Positions 16,839 through 26,358 of a DNA stretch of 64,000 nt are shown piece after piece. Position 1 is the stretch's first letter. The number at the start of each line of letters is the position of its first letter. The notes beneath the pieces were generated by a model. That model was not told where the DNA came from and searched no databases. It saw only the letters and a program-made list of their open reading frames with translations. Position numbers and translations under genes: made by a program. Source of the DNA: Mucilaginibacter sp. OK268 (GTDB lineage Bacteria > Bacteroidota > Bacteroidia > Sphingobacteriales > Sphingobacteriaceae); the NCBI RefSeq assembly GCF_900103125.1, contig NZ_FNJV01000005.1:124001-188000 (forward strand), given 5' to 3'.

Positions 16839-16866
16839 AAAAGTCCGGTAAAAATCCCGGACTTTT
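16839..16866 (+). terminator. Rho-independent terminator after the SDR gene
   Basis: AAAAGTCCGG (16839-16848) pairs with CCGGACTTTT (16857-16866), giving a 10-bp stem with an 8-nt loop and a T-run at the 3' arm. Confidence 0.8.
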
Positions 16867-16888
16867 AATCATCAAAAACCACCATAAA

Positions 16889-17413
16889 ATGAGCAATACT
16901 ATAACTGAAACCAACGCGCTATCACTGTTGAACACAGCAGTTAAAATAGCCATATCCAACTGGGAGTTGCAAAATACCCGCCTCAATAGTCTATTGGATA
17001 AACTAACAGACGACCAACTGGCAGTGCAAACCGCACCCGGACGCAATAGCGGTATATATCTGCTGGGGCACCTGACTGCTATAAGTGATGGCATGTTCAC
17101 TTACCTGGAGCTGGGTGAAAGACTTCACCCTGAGCTGGACAACCTGTTTGTGAAAAATCCGGAAGTAGCAGAACTGGAAAGGCCATCAATAGTAGAGTTG
17201 AAAGCTTACTGGAATAACGTAAACACACAGCTCAAACAACGGATGGAAGCATTACCAGCAGAAGCTTGGTTTGCGAAACACAGCGCTATATCCACAGCCG
17301 ACTTTGAGCAGGAACCACACCGCAATAAATTGAATATTCTGATCAACAGAACGATTCATCAAGGTTATCATTTAGGGCAATTGGTTTACCTATTGAGTAA
17401 AACAAAGGCTTAA
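16889..17413 (+). CDS. DinB-family protein
   Basis: 174 aa four-helix DinB/YfiT-like protein. The three metal-binding His positions are visible: GHLTAI near residue 56 and IHQGYHLGQL near residues 156-163. The family includes thiol-dependent metalloenzymes and many proteins of unknown activity. It lies between the SDR terminator and the TetR leader, so it is probably a single-gene unit. Confidence 0.85.
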   Translation: MSNTITETNALSLLNTAVKIAISNWELQNTRLNSLLDKLTDDQLAVQTAPGRNSGIYLLGHLTAISDGMFTYLELGERLHPELDNLFVKNPEVAELERPSIVELKAYWNNVNTQLKQRMEALPAEAWFAKHSAISTADFEQEPHRNKLNILINRTIHQGYHLGQLVYLLSKTKA

Positions 17414-17482
17414 AGCGTTTTACCTGACAATTCAATGAAATGAATTTGACAAAAGGATGGTAAATAAAGTTTAGATCCTTTA

Positions 17483-17516
17483 TACTTTTGCCTAACGCTG
17501 TTAAATGAATTAACAG
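17483..17516 (+). promoter_or_regulatory. Putative tetR promoter with palindromic site
   Basis: TACTTTTG (17483-17490) fits the TAnnTTTG -7 box. Directly after it, CTGTTAA (17498-17504) and TTAACAG (17510-17516) form an inverted repeat at the expected transcription start, and an outer TAACGC/GCGTTA pair extends it. It uses the same half-sites as the two operators downstream. Confidence 0.5.
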
Positions 17517-17527
17517 GCGTTAAGAAA

Positions 17528-17560
17528 AACCGGGAGTTGAAATAAATCCCGGTTGTTTTT
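17528..17560 (+). terminator. Terminator or attenuator hairpin in the tetR leader
   Basis: AACCGGGA (17528-17535) pairs with TCCCGGTT (17547-17554), followed by GTTTTT. It lies downstream of the putative promoter and upstream of tetR, so it may end a short RNA or attenuate tetR; it could also just end readthrough from the DinB gene. Confidence 0.55.
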
Positions 17561-17584
17561 GTAAAATCATTTAACACTGTTAAA
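17560..17584. promoter_or_regulatory. Putative TetR operator, copy 1
   Basis: 25 nt made of three half-sites: TGTAAAA, TTTAACA and TGTTAAA. The last two form the palindrome TTTAACA-C-TGTTAAA (17570-17584). It differs from copy 2 at 18233-18257 at a single position and ends 20 bp before the tetR start, as expected for autorepression. Confidence 0.7.
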
Positions 17585-17604
17585 TAATTTAATTAAGTAA
17601 AAAA

Positions 17605-18210
17605 GTGGCAAGCAAAGAACGGATACAACGCTTAAAAGAAGAAACCAGGATCAATATCCTGGATGCTTCTCTCCATATTGTAAAAGAGGAGGGTTGGCAG
17701 GCTTTAAGCATGCGTAAAATTGCCGATGTGATTGAATATACCGCGCCCATTATATATGAATACTTTGCTAACAAAGAGGCTATCCTATTGGAGCTTACCC
17801 GAAAAGGTTATTTGATACTTACCAGGGACTTACAAGAGGTGAGAGCTAAATATGAGTCACCGGCAAAACAATTGGAGGCCATGTGGTTGGCTTACTGGGA
17901 TTTCGCGATGGAGAATAAGGAGCTTTATCAACTGATGTTTGGGGTAGAAATGAATTGCTGCTGTGATATGGTGGCAACGCTCGAAGAATCTGAAGGCCCT
18001 TACAATGAATTCAGTCAGGCTATCATTGAACTCATGCACATTGAAAATCCAACCAAAGATATGGTATGTTTAAAATACTATACTTTTTGGTCGGTAGTAC
18101 ACGGATTGATCTCGATCAATATCCTGCGCCGGGGCTACTCTGATGAAATGAATCAACAGGTATTAAAAGATGCTATTGGAACAATCATTAAATCAATAGA
18201 ACGGGCTTAA
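17605..18210 (+). CDS. TetR-family repressor of the RND efflux operon
   Basis: 201 aa. The N-terminal helix-turn-helix is typical (INILDASLHIVKEEGWQALSMRKIADVI, then IIYEYFANKEAIL), and the C-terminal ligand-binding part resembles TetR/AcrR C-terminal domains. The start is a GTG at 17605; no ATG exists before the conserved region. The gene directly precedes an adaptor/RND/outer-membrane-factor operon in the same direction, and nearly identical palindromes stand before both units. Repression of itself and of the pump, released by a pump substrate, is the likely role and is inferred. Confidence 0.9.
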   Translation: MASKERIQRLKEETRINILDASLHIVKEEGWQALSMRKIADVIEYTAPIIYEYFANKEAILLELTRKGYLILTRDLQEVRAKYESPAKQLEAMWLAYWDFAMENKELYQLMFGVEMNCCCDMVATLEESEGPYNEFSQAIIELMHIENPTKDMVCLKYYTFWSVVHGLISINILRRGYSDEMNQQVLKDAIGTIIKSIERA

Positions 18211-18232
18211 AAATTTGTCCGTATTAAAACAA

Positions 18233-18257
18233 TGTTAAATCATTTAACACTGTTAAA
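18233..18257. promoter_or_regulatory. Putative TetR operator, copy 2, before the efflux operon
   Basis: 25 nt: TGTTAAA, then TTTAACA, then TGTTAAA, forming two overlapping palindromes (18233-18249 and 18243-18257). 24 of 25 positions equal copy 1 upstream of tetR. The spacing suggests cooperative binding of more than one dimer. Confidence 0.72.
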
Positions 18258-18306
18258 CATATAAAGTTTAAACATCTATCTATCAAACACATAAATACAT
18301 ACAATC

Positions 18307-18393
18307 ATGGACATCAATTTTTACATTTTACTCATTAACAGCATTAAGAAGCTTAAAACTGTTAAAACAAGCACAGCTTACCAGGAGTGTTAG
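18307..18393 (+). CDS. Possible 28-aa leader or small membrane peptide
   Basis: ATG to TAG, 28 residues: a hydrophobic N-terminal half (FYILLINSI) and a basic half (KKLKTVK). It lies between the operator and the efflux adaptor. The same DNA holds a 31-nt near-palindrome (18335-18365; TTAACAG with CTGTTAA outside, TTAAG with CTTAA inside). The frame may therefore be incidental to an operator or RNA hairpin. No database match is claimed. Confidence 0.3.
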   Translation: MDINFYILLINSIKKLKTVKTSTAYQEC

Positions 18394-18503
18394 CTGCATA
18401 CAATCAGATCATAATACACATGAACATAACTCAATCAACATATATGCAGACCGCAAGGTCATTTCAATCTCTATCATTTATCATCATCAAAAATTAATTA
18501 TTT

Positions 18504-19643
18504 ATGAAAAGTTTCATTTTAGCGCTTCTAGCACTTTCATTATATGGTTGTTCTTCAAAGCCGCAAACACAGCAGGCTCCGCCTCCACCATCCTTACCTG
18601 TAGCCGCTGTTACAGCAGGCACACAAACTACTTATCAGGAATACCCCGCATCAATAGAAGGTACTGTTAATGTAGAGATCCGTCCACAGGTGAGCGGTGC
18701 TTTAGATAAAGTATTTGTTGACGAAGGTGCTTTTGTAAGCGCTGGTCAACCTATCTTTAAAATTAACGAACAACCTTACCGTGCAGCTTTAAATAATGCG
18801 ATTGCCGCTTTACACGCTGCCGAGGCAACCCAGCTTAATTCACAACTGGAAATTGATAAGTTAACACCATTAGTTGAAAACAAAGTAGTTTCTGAGTATC
18901 AGTTAAAAACCGCTAAAGCGACCAATCAGGTTGCAAAAGCAAACATTGAACAAGCTAAGGCAAACATATCTACCGCTCAGATCAATTTGGGTTATACTCT
19001 GATCAAAGCCCCAGTAAGTGGTTACATTGGCAGGCTAATTAAAAAACAAGGAAGTTTAGTAGCCCCAACAGATGTTGATGCACTTACTCAACTATCAGAC
19101 GTACATGAGGTACACGTTTATTTCTCATTGGGCGAGAAAGATTTTGTAAACTTTAAAGAACAATATCCTGGTCAAACCCTGGGCGATAAATTAAAACAAC
19201 TTCCAGCTGTATCCTTATTATTGGCAGATGGTACTGAGTACGCCAAACAAGGTAAAATCGATATGATCGATGGTCAGTTCGACAAAAACACCGGCGCCAT
19301 CACCGTACGTGCAAGTTTTGCTAACCAGCAAGGTTTGTTACGTTCTGGTAACACAGGTAAAGTTCGTTTGAGCCTGGAACATAAAGATGCTTTAATAATA
19401 CCTGAATCAGCTACTGTTGATATGCAGGATAAAGTGTTTGTGTTTACCGTAGGCGATAGCAGCAAGGTGAAGAAACAGGAAATTAATATTGTTGGCAAAA
19501 ATGGCGACAATTACCTGGTTAAAGACGGCGTAAAAGTAGGCGACCAGCTTGTGTTAAGCGGTGTCGATAAATTACAGGAAGGTATGGTTATCCAACCTCA
19601 AAAGGCCACAGATAAAGTAGCCGCCGCTGTAACAAAAAAATAA
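18504..19643 (+). CDS. RND efflux periplasmic adaptor lipoprotein
   Basis: 379 aa. It has a lipobox (LYGC) and a proline-rich stretch after it. The barrel-sandwich half-motifs are present (VEIRPQVSGALDKVFVDEGAFVSAGQPIFKI, then IKAPVSGYIGRLIKKQGSLV), flanking an alpha-helical hairpin at about residues 95-160. This is the AcrA/MexA type of membrane fusion protein, which joins the inner-membrane pump to the outer-membrane channel. It is the first gene of the operon, 24 bp before the pump gene. Confidence 0.95.
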   Translation: MKSFILALLALSLYGCSSKPQTQQAPPPPSLPVAAVTAGTQTTYQEYPASIEGTVNVEIRPQVSGALDKVFVDEGAFVSAGQPIFKINEQPYRAALNNAIAALHAAEATQLNSQLEIDKLTPLVENKVVSEYQLKTAKATNQVAKANIEQAKANISTAQINLGYTLIKAPVSGYIGRLIKKQGSLVAPTDVDALTQLSDVHEVHVYFSLGEKDFVNFKEQYPGQTLGDKLKQLPAVSLLLADGTEYAKQGKIDMIDGQFDKNTGAITVRASFANQQGLLRSGNTGKVRLSLEHKDALIIPESATVDMQDKVFVFTVGDSSKVKKQEINIVGKNGDNYLVKDGVKVGDQLVLSGVDKLQEGMVIQPQKATDKVAAAVTKK

Positions 19644-19667
19644 TACATACACTTAAACTTTAAAGTC

Positions 19668-22600
19668 ATGTTTCAGAAATTTATAGAAAGACCGGTACTC
19701 TCAACTGTTATCTCCATATTATTGGTGATAGTGGGTGTGCTTGGTTTAACAAAACTGCCCTTAGAGCGGTTCCCGAATATCGCGCCTCCGTCGGTATTGG
19801 TTTCAGCTGTGTACCCGGGCGCTAATGCCGAGACTATTTTACGTTCCGTGACTCCGTCATTGGAAGAAGCGATCAATGGTGTGGAAAACATGACCTACAT
19901 GACCTCCACTGCCAGTAATGATGGTACATTAGGCATCACGGTTTACTTTCAACAAGGCACCAACCCAGATCAGGCAGCGGTGAACGTTCAAAACCGTGTT
20001 TCACAAGCAACAAGCCAGTTACCTGCAGAGGTTGTGCAATATGGTATAACTACTACCAAGCAGCAAAATAGTTTTATTGGCGCTATGGGTATTTACTCAG
20101 AAGATACCAAGAAATACGATGCGACCTTTATAAATAACTATGCACAGATCAATATCATTCCCGAGATCAAACGTATCCCGGGTGTAGGTTCTGCCAGTGT
20201 ATTTGGTGGTATTAAAGATTACTCCATGCGCGTTTGGTTAAACCCTACTCAATTAGCAACTTACAAAATTACACCCGCCGAAGTAATGGCCGCTATACAG
20301 GACAAAAACCTGGAAGCAGCGCCTGGTAGGTTAGGGGAGCGAAGTAATGAAGCATTTGAATATGTAATTAAATATAAAGGCAAGCTTACCACGCCAGAGG
20401 AATATCAAAACATAGCTATCCGTGCGAATGCAGATGGTTCTGTGTTACGTTTAAAAGATGTAGCTCGTGTTGAACTGGGTGCTTATAGCTATAGTAGTGT
20501 GAACCGCTTAAACGGACATGAAGGTATTACTATTGGTATTATACAATTGTCGGGCTCGAACGCTAATGAGATCCAGATTGCCATTGATAAGCTGATGGTA
20601 AAATTATCAAAGGATTTCCCTGTAGGTATCAAATACAATCAGTTTTATCGTACCAAAACCGACCTTGATGAATCAATTGATCAGGTTGAGCATACATTGG
20701 TAGAGGCCTTTATATTGGTATTTATCGTAGTATTTATATTCCTGCAAGATTTCAGGTCAACACTGATCCCGGCTATAGCGGTTCCGGTGGCCATTATTGG
20801 TACCTTCTTCTTCATGAACCTCTTCGGTTTCTCGGTTAACCTTTTAACCTTGTTCGCCCTCGTATTGGCCATTGGTATTGTGGTGGATGACGCGATTGTG
20901 GTGGTGGAGGCGGTGCATGCCAAAATGGAGGATAATCCGAACCTTACCCCGAAAGAGGCAACTACCGAGGCTATGCACGAAATTAGCGGTGCAATTATAT
21001 CTATTACGTTGGTTATGGCGGCGGTGTTTTTACCGGTTAGTTTCATGACAGGCTCAACGGGTATATTTTACAGGCAGTTTGCATTAACAATGTCTATAGC
21101 CATCATTATTTCGGCTGTTAACGCCTTAACTTTAAGCCCTGCCCTGGCTGCTTTATTTTTAAAGAATAAGCATACTGCAGATGGCCACGAAGCACCTAAG
21201 AAAAGCTTTGTTGATAAATTTTACGCAGGCTTTAACGGCGGGTTTAATTATATGACCACTAGGTACGTTGGGGCCTTAAAAATTCTTATCCGTAATAAAT
21301 GGATCAGTATGGCTGGGCTTGCATTAATAGTTGTTGCTACAGTTTACCTGGTAAACAAAACAAAAACAGGCTTTATTCCAACTGAGGATCAGGGTTTTGT
21401 GGCTATCGCTGTTTCAACACCATCCGGAACTTCATTAGCCAATACCAGTAAAATAATTAACCAGGCCGAAAAGGAGTTGAGAGCTTTGCCATCAGCAAGA
21501 TTTGTGATGGCGTTGTCTGGCTTTAACTTTTTAACGCTATCCAACAGCCCATCAGCGGGTCAGATCTTCCTGTTGTTAAAACCTAATAAAGACAGGGGGA
21601 GCGTTAAGAATATTGATGACATACAAAATATAATAAGAGGGAAATTAGCCGGCATACCGAGCGGTACCTTCTTCGTGTTCAGCTTTCCAACAGTTCCCGG
21701 ATTTAGTAACGTAGAAGCCTTGGACGTACAGCTACAGGATAGAACCAATGGCAGATTGGATAAATTTAGCGGCGTAGCCAATAACTTTATAGGAAAGCTA
21801 ATGGCAAAACCGGCAGTCGCTTATGCCTTTACCTCCTATAAAGCCAATTATCCTCAATTACAGTTAGAAGTTGATGATGAAAAGGCTAATCAATTAGGGG
21901 TAAGTGTCAGAGACATTTTGGCAACTATGCAGGCTTACTTTGGTACTGCGCAAGCTTCAGACTTTAACCGCTTTGGTAAATACTACCGAGTGGTAGTTCA
22001 GGCTGATATTGCCGACAGAACCGACCCTGCATCTATTGATCGTGTGTTTGTTAAAAACAAGGCAGGAGAAACCGTACCTATTAACACGCTCGTTAAACTA
22101 ACCCGTGTTTATGGTTCAGAAACCGCTTCACGTTACAATCTGTTTAACTCTATAGAGGTTCAGGCCATCCCTAAACCAGGCTACAGCTCTGGTGATGCCA
22201 TTAAGGCAATAGAGGAAACAGCTAAAGAACAATTGCCAAATGGTTATGCTTATGAGTTTTCTGGCCAAACACGTGAGGAAATTTCCTCAGGCGGACAATC
22301 AGCTGTGATATTTATGCTTTGTTTGATATTTGTATACTTCTTATTATCAGCACAGTATGAAAGCTATATTCTGCCATTGGCGGTAATACTTTCAATCCCT
22401 ACAGGTATATTTGGTGTGTTTGTGGTATTAGGTTTAACCGGTATCGAGAACAACATTTATGTACAGGTAGCCTTGATCATGCTCATTGGTCTGTTAGCCA
22501 AAAACGCCATCCTTATTGTGGAATATGCGGTACAGCGACGAAGAGCAGGCCATACTCTGGTTGATTCGGCTATAGAAGCAGCCCGGTTAAGGATAAGACC

Positions 22601-22865
22601 AATTATCATGACATCACTAGCATTCGTGTTCGGTTTGTTCCCGATGAGTATTGCTACAGGTCCATCCGCACAAGGTAACCACTCTATAAGTATAGGTGCA
22701 GCAGGTGGTATGCTTTCAGGAGTAATCCTGGGTTTATTCATCATACCGGTACTGTTTGTGATATTCCAATACCTACAGGAAAAAGTTTCAGGAACACCAA
22801 AAGCGCCATCGAATAATAGTGGTAAAGATGTTCATGTAACAAACTTGGAACTGGCTAAAAATTAA
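19668..22865 (+). CDS. RND (HAE1-type) multidrug efflux pump, AcrB-like
   Basis: 1065 aa, full length for this family, with 12 membrane segments and two large periplasmic loops. The proton-relay residues are in place: D407 and D408 in GIVVDDAIVVVEAV, and K945 in LLAKNAILIVEYA. The start FIERPVLSTVISILLVIVGVLGLTKLP-type helix and GFIPTEDQG are typical of the hydrophobe/amphiphile efflux group. Substrates are likely amphiphilic drugs or bile-like compounds, but cannot be read from sequence. Confidence 0.97.
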   Translation: MFQKFIERPVLSTVISILLVIVGVLGLTKLPLERFPNIAPPSVLVSAVYPGANAETILRSVTPSLEEAINGVENMTYMTSTASNDGTLGITVYFQQGTNPDQAAVNVQNRVSQATSQLPAEVVQYGITTTKQQNSFIGAMGIYSEDTKKYDATFINNYAQINIIPEIKRIPGVGSASVFGGIKDYSMRVWLNPTQLATYKITPAEVMAAIQDKNLEAAPGRLGERSNEAFEYVIKYKGKLTTPEEYQNIAIRANADGSVLRLKDVARVELGAYSYSSVNRLNGHEGITIGIIQLSGSNANEIQIAIDKLMVKLSKDFPVGIKYNQFYRTKTDLDESIDQVEHTLVEAFILVFIVVFIFLQDFRSTLIPAIAVPVAIIGTFFFMNLFGFSVNLLTLFALVLAIGIVVDDAIVVVEAVHAKMEDNPNLTPKEATTEAMHEISGAIISITLVMAAVFLPVSFMTGSTGIFYRQFALTMSIAIIISAVNALTLSPALAALFLKNKHTADGHEAPKKSFVDKFYAGFNGGFNYMTTRYVGALKILIRNKWISMAGLALIVVATVYLVNKTKTGFIPTEDQGFVAIAVSTPSGTSLANTSKIINQAEKELRALPSARFVMALSGFNFLTLSNSPSAGQIFLLLKPNKDRGSVKNIDDIQNIIRGKLAGIPSGTFFVFSFPTVPGFSNVEALDVQLQDRTNGRLDKFSGVANNFIGKLMAKPAVAYAFTSYKANYPQLQLEVDDEKANQLGVSVRDILATMQAYFGTAQASDFNRFGKYYRVVVQADIADRTDPASIDRVFVKNKAGETVPINTLVKLTRVYGSETASRYNLFNSIEVQAIPKPGYSSGDAIKAIEETAKEQLPNGYAYEFSGQTREEISSGGQSAVIFMLCLIFVYFLLSAQYESYILPLAVILSIPTGIFGVFVVLGLTGIENNIYVQVALIMLIGLLAKNAILIVEYAVQRRRAGHTLVDSAIEAARLRIRPIIMTSLAFVFGLFPMSIATGPSAQGNHSISIGAAGGMLSGVILGLFIIPVLFVIFQYLQEKVSGTPKAPSNNSGKDVHVTNLELAKN

Positions 22866-22895
22866 TCAGGCATAGCTACTAATAATTAAAAGAAA

Positions 22896-24314
22896 ATGAA
22901 ACGATATATAAATCCATACTCCTTTTTAATACTGCTGGCTGTCTTCATAAGCGCCTGTAAAGTATCAAAGGATGTGGCTACCCCAAAAGCAGAGCTGCCT
23001 GCTAATTTCAGAAACGCAGCCAACACCAGCGATACCAGCAGCATTGCCGATGTTCAATGGAAGAGCTTCTTTACCGATGCTACGTTGCAAAAACTGATTG
23101 ATAGTGCTATCGTGAAAAATTACGATATGCAGATCGCTGTTAAAAACATCGAGGCTTCACAGTTATTGTTTAAACAGGTAAAATGGAACTATGTTCCTGA
23201 GCTTAACCTGAACGTAACGGCTAATACCAACAGACCATCTAATAACAGTTTGAATGGTTTAAGTACAAGCCAGTTTCTGGGTACCAAACATGTGGAAGAT
23301 TACAATGCTAACCTGGCTTTAACCTGGGAAGCTGATATCTGGGGCAAGATCCGCAATCAGAGCAGGTCTGCGCTGGCATCGTATCTACAAACGGCCGAAG
23401 CTAAAAAGTTGCTTCAGACTAATATTGTGGCCAGTGTATCACAAGGTTATTATAACCTGTTGATGCTGGATGACCAGCTGGCTATAGCACAAAAAAATGT
23501 AAAGCTTAATGACAGCACTTTGCGCATTATCCGTTTACAATTTGATGCAGGTCAAACCACTTTATTAGCTGTACAACAGGCCGAGGCACAACGCTTGTCT
23601 GCGGCCCAGTTAGTTCCGGGATTTGAACAGAATATCGCCATTCAGGAGAATGCCATAAAGATATTAACTGGCTCACTTCCTGATAGGATTGAACGTACTG
23701 CCCGTTTAGAAGAGGTAGCTATACCTGATAACTTATCAGCTGGTGTACCATCTGCTGTGGTAAGTCGCAGACCAGATGTGAAAAGTGCAGAATTAGCCTT
23801 AACTATTGCCAATGCAAACGTAGGCATAGCACAGGCTAACATGTACCCGTCACTAACTATCACCGGAAGCGGTGGTTTGAATACCTTTAAAGCAAGCAAT
23901 TGGTTTACTATCCCGGCTTCTTTATTTGGTACGGTGGCCGGCGCGGTAGCTCAGCCATTATTACAACACAGGCAGTTGAAAACTCAGTACAAAGTTGCAC
24001 TGGTTGACCGTGAAAAAACTGTTTTACAGTTCAGGCAGTCTGTTTTAAATGCTGTTGGTGAGGTATCTGATGCTTTAGTAAAGATCGAGAAACTGAAAAC
24101 ACAGCAAGGCATTATTGCTGATCGTGTAAGCACTTTACAAAAAGCTACCAGCAATGCCAACTTGTTGTTCAGAAACGGACAGGCTACTTACCTGGAAGTG
24201 ATCACTGCTCAAAGCAATGTATTGCAAAGCGAGCTTGATCTGGCAACTGTACAAAATGCACGCTTAAACGCTGTATCAGATCTGTACCGCTCAGTAGGCG
24301 GTGGTTGGAAATAA
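22896..24314 (+). CDS. Outer-membrane efflux lipoprotein (OprM/TolC-like)
   Basis: 472 aa with a lipobox ending ISAC. It contains the duplicated outer-membrane-factor architecture of the NodT/OprM type: WKSFFTDATLQKLIDSAIVKN, ALTWEADIWGKIRN and VVSRRPDVKSAELALTIANANVG are characteristic. It should form the trimeric exit duct for the adaptor and pump encoded upstream (30 bp gap). A strong terminator follows. Confidence 0.95.
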   Translation: MKRYINPYSFLILLAVFISACKVSKDVATPKAELPANFRNAANTSDTSSIADVQWKSFFTDATLQKLIDSAIVKNYDMQIAVKNIEASQLLFKQVKWNYVPELNLNVTANTNRPSNNSLNGLSTSQFLGTKHVEDYNANLALTWEADIWGKIRNQSRSALASYLQTAEAKKLLQTNIVASVSQGYYNLLMLDDQLAIAQKNVKLNDSTLRIIRLQFDAGQTTLLAVQQAEAQRLSAAQLVPGFEQNIAIQENAIKILTGSLPDRIERTARLEEVAIPDNLSAGVPSAVVSRRPDVKSAELALTIANANVGIAQANMYPSLTITGSGGLNTFKASNWFTIPASLFGTVAGAVAQPLLQHRQLKTQYKVALVDREKTVLQFRQSVLNAVGEVSDALVKIEKLKTQQGIIADRVSTLQKATSNANLLFRNGQATYLEVITAQSNVLQSELDLATVQNARLNAVSDLYRSVGGGWK

Positions 24315-24340
24315 AAAATAACTCCACCCAATATATATGC

Positions 24341-24375
24341 AAAGCGGCCCTATGTTTACGGGGCCGCTTTTTTTA
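24341..24375 (+). terminator. Rho-independent terminator of the efflux operon
   Basis: AAAGCGGCCC (24341-24350) pairs with GGGCCGCTTT (24361-24370), followed by TTTTATT. Confidence 0.88.
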
Positions 24376-24642
24376 TTAAAGATTGTTTTTAAAAGCCGGA
24401 CACGTTGAAATGAGTATGGCTTGTAAATCCTAAAAAGGTATTATCATTAGGTACACCATGGGGAGGATTGATCTTTCTTAATGATTTTAAATTAGCCGTA
24501 TTGTATTGATTGTAAGCAACCCCTGTTCCTGGAAATATATACCCACCCAATCACCAATTGTACTTATTGCAAATAAATTACCTTGAAATAGCCGGATTTT
24601 TGTTATCATAGCGGCACCCGGATTGATTTGAACTTTTATTGA
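24376..24642. other. Intergenic region between efflux operon and GH20 gene
   Basis: With the terminator before it, this is a 328-bp gap. I see no reading frame of merit and no clear TAnnTTTG box; the promoter of the GH20 gene is presumably here. Confidence 0.4.
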
Positions 24643-26358
24643 ATGAAATTTAAACTATTAGCAGCATTTCTTTTATTTTCTGTTTGCGTAAAAGCCCAAA
24701 ACTTAAATATCATCCCGCAACCACAATCGGTTACTAAGGCGGCTGGACAATTTTATTTAAATAACCGCACTACCATCGGCACAAAAGATACCGCTTTATT
24801 GGCCCTAGTGACTTACGCTCAGAAAGAGATATATAAAGCAAAAAGTGTTGCACTTGTACAAAGCGGCACCGGCTCTGAAAGCTTAATTGACCTTGTATTA
24901 ACTAACACGTCAACAATACCAGGTGCCTATACATTAAACATAACACCAGAGCGTGTTACCGTTTCAGCATCAAATAAAGAGGGAGTTTTTTATGGATTAA
25001 TGTCATTGCTGCAGCTTGTAAAAGATCAGCAGGCAGACAATGACAATAACATCTGCTTACAAGCTTGTAAAATAGCAGATGCACCCCGTTACCAATGGCG
25101 GGGCCTTATGCTTGATGAATCCAGACATTTTTTTGGCAAAGAGAAAGTAAAGCAACTGCTTGACTGGATGGCTTATTATAAGCTGAATAAGTTTCACTGG
25201 CACCTGACCGATGTACAGGGATGGCGCATCGAAATTAAAAAATATCCTAGGCTGGCTACAATAGGTGGCATGGGCAATTACAGTGATACATCTGCCGAAG
25301 CTGAATATTATACCCAGAATGAGATCCGTGAAATTGTAGCTTATGCAGCGCAACGGTTTATAATAGTAATACCTGAAATTGATATGCCCGGTCATGCAAC
25401 CGCCGCCAACAAGGCATATCCGGAATTTACCGGTGGAAGTGTTGCCGGATATCCTAATTTTACCTTTAACCCTGCCAATGAAAATACGTATCAATATCTG
25501 GCTGATATCATCAAAGAAACAAATTCATTATTTCCGGCACATATGATCCACCTAGGGGGGGATGAAGTTTCTTTTGGTATTAAAGCCTGGTCGTTGGATA
25601 CAGCTATTGCACGTATGATGCAGAAAAAGAATTTTGATGGTGTAAACCAATTGGAGCAGTACTTTTTTAAGCGGATGGCGGACACCGTTACCAGCTTGAA
25701 CAGCAAAATACTGGCCTGGGATGAGGCTACAGGTGGAAATTTACCTACTGATAAAACGATCATTTTTTGGTGGAGACAAAATCTCCCTGGTCAGCTGCAC
25801 CTGGCACTTCAGAAAAACTACCAGGTGGTGCTTTGCCCGCGTTTACCGCTTTATTTTGATTTTTTGCAGGATACAGGGCTTGTAGGCGGCAGGAATTGGA
25901 ATGGGGTATTTAACCGGGTGACAGATGTTTATAATTTTCCAGACAGGCAAGTGCCTGCTGATGAATTAAACTCAAAGCTTATTGTGGGTGTACAGGCTAA
26001 TATCTGGACAGAAACCATAGAATCAGAAAAACGACTTGATTTTATGCTTTTTCCGCGAATAGCCGGGTTGGCTGAAGCTGCATGGACTGCACCTGAATTG
26101 AAAAATGAAATAGCTTTTACCGACAAATTAAAAGCTGACTTTAAGAATTACGATGCTGCCGGTATTTATTATTATAACCCGTTCGATCCATCCTTTCATC
26201 CCGAGGTTGTTGACTTTGTACCACGAATTAAGTTGGTTAAAGCAAGGTCGTATGTTCGTCATGCTTCAAAAAGAGGACACGGGAAAATAAACAGGAAACA
26301 TACAAGCTCGAAAAAGGATCACAAAAGCTCAAAAAGATCCCATAAAAAAAGGAAATAA
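24643..26358 (+). CDS. GH20 beta-N-acetylhexosaminidase
   Basis: 571 aa with a Sec signal ending VKAQ. An N-terminal GH20b domain (NIIPQPQSVTKAAGQFYLN) precedes the catalytic barrel. The catalytic Asp-Glu pair is D307-E308 in HLGGDEVSFG, and RGLMLDESRHFFG, KFHWHLTDVQGWRIEI and PEIDMPGHA are all typical. It removes terminal N-acetylglucosamine or N-acetylgalactosamine from glycans by substrate-assisted catalysis. Unusually, the last 35 residues or so are very rich in Lys, Arg, His and Ser. The final codons lie inside the terminator palindrome. Confidence 0.95.
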   Translation: MKFKLLAAFLLFSVCVKAQNLNIIPQPQSVTKAAGQFYLNNRTTIGTKDTALLALVTYAQKEIYKAKSVALVQSGTGSESLIDLVLTNTSTIPGAYTLNITPERVTVSASNKEGVFYGLMSLLQLVKDQQADNDNNICLQACKIADAPRYQWRGLMLDESRHFFGKEKVKQLLDWMAYYKLNKFHWHLTDVQGWRIEIKKYPRLATIGGMGNYSDTSAEAEYYTQNEIREIVAYAAQRFIIVIPEIDMPGHATAANKAYPEFTGGSVAGYPNFTFNPANENTYQYLADIIKETNSLFPAHMIHLGGDEVSFGIKAWSLDTAIARMMQKKNFDGVNQLEQYFFKRMADTVTSLNSKILAWDEATGGNLPTDKTIIFWWRQNLPGQLHLALQKNYQVVLCPRLPLYFDFLQDTGLVGGRNWNGVFNRVTDVYNFPDRQVPADELNSKLIVGVQANIWTETIESEKRLDFMLFPRIAGLAEAAWTAPELKNEIAFTDKLKADFKNYDAAGIYYYNPFDPSFHPEVVDFVPRIKLVKARSYVRHASKRGHGKINRKHTSSKKDHKSSKRSHKKRK

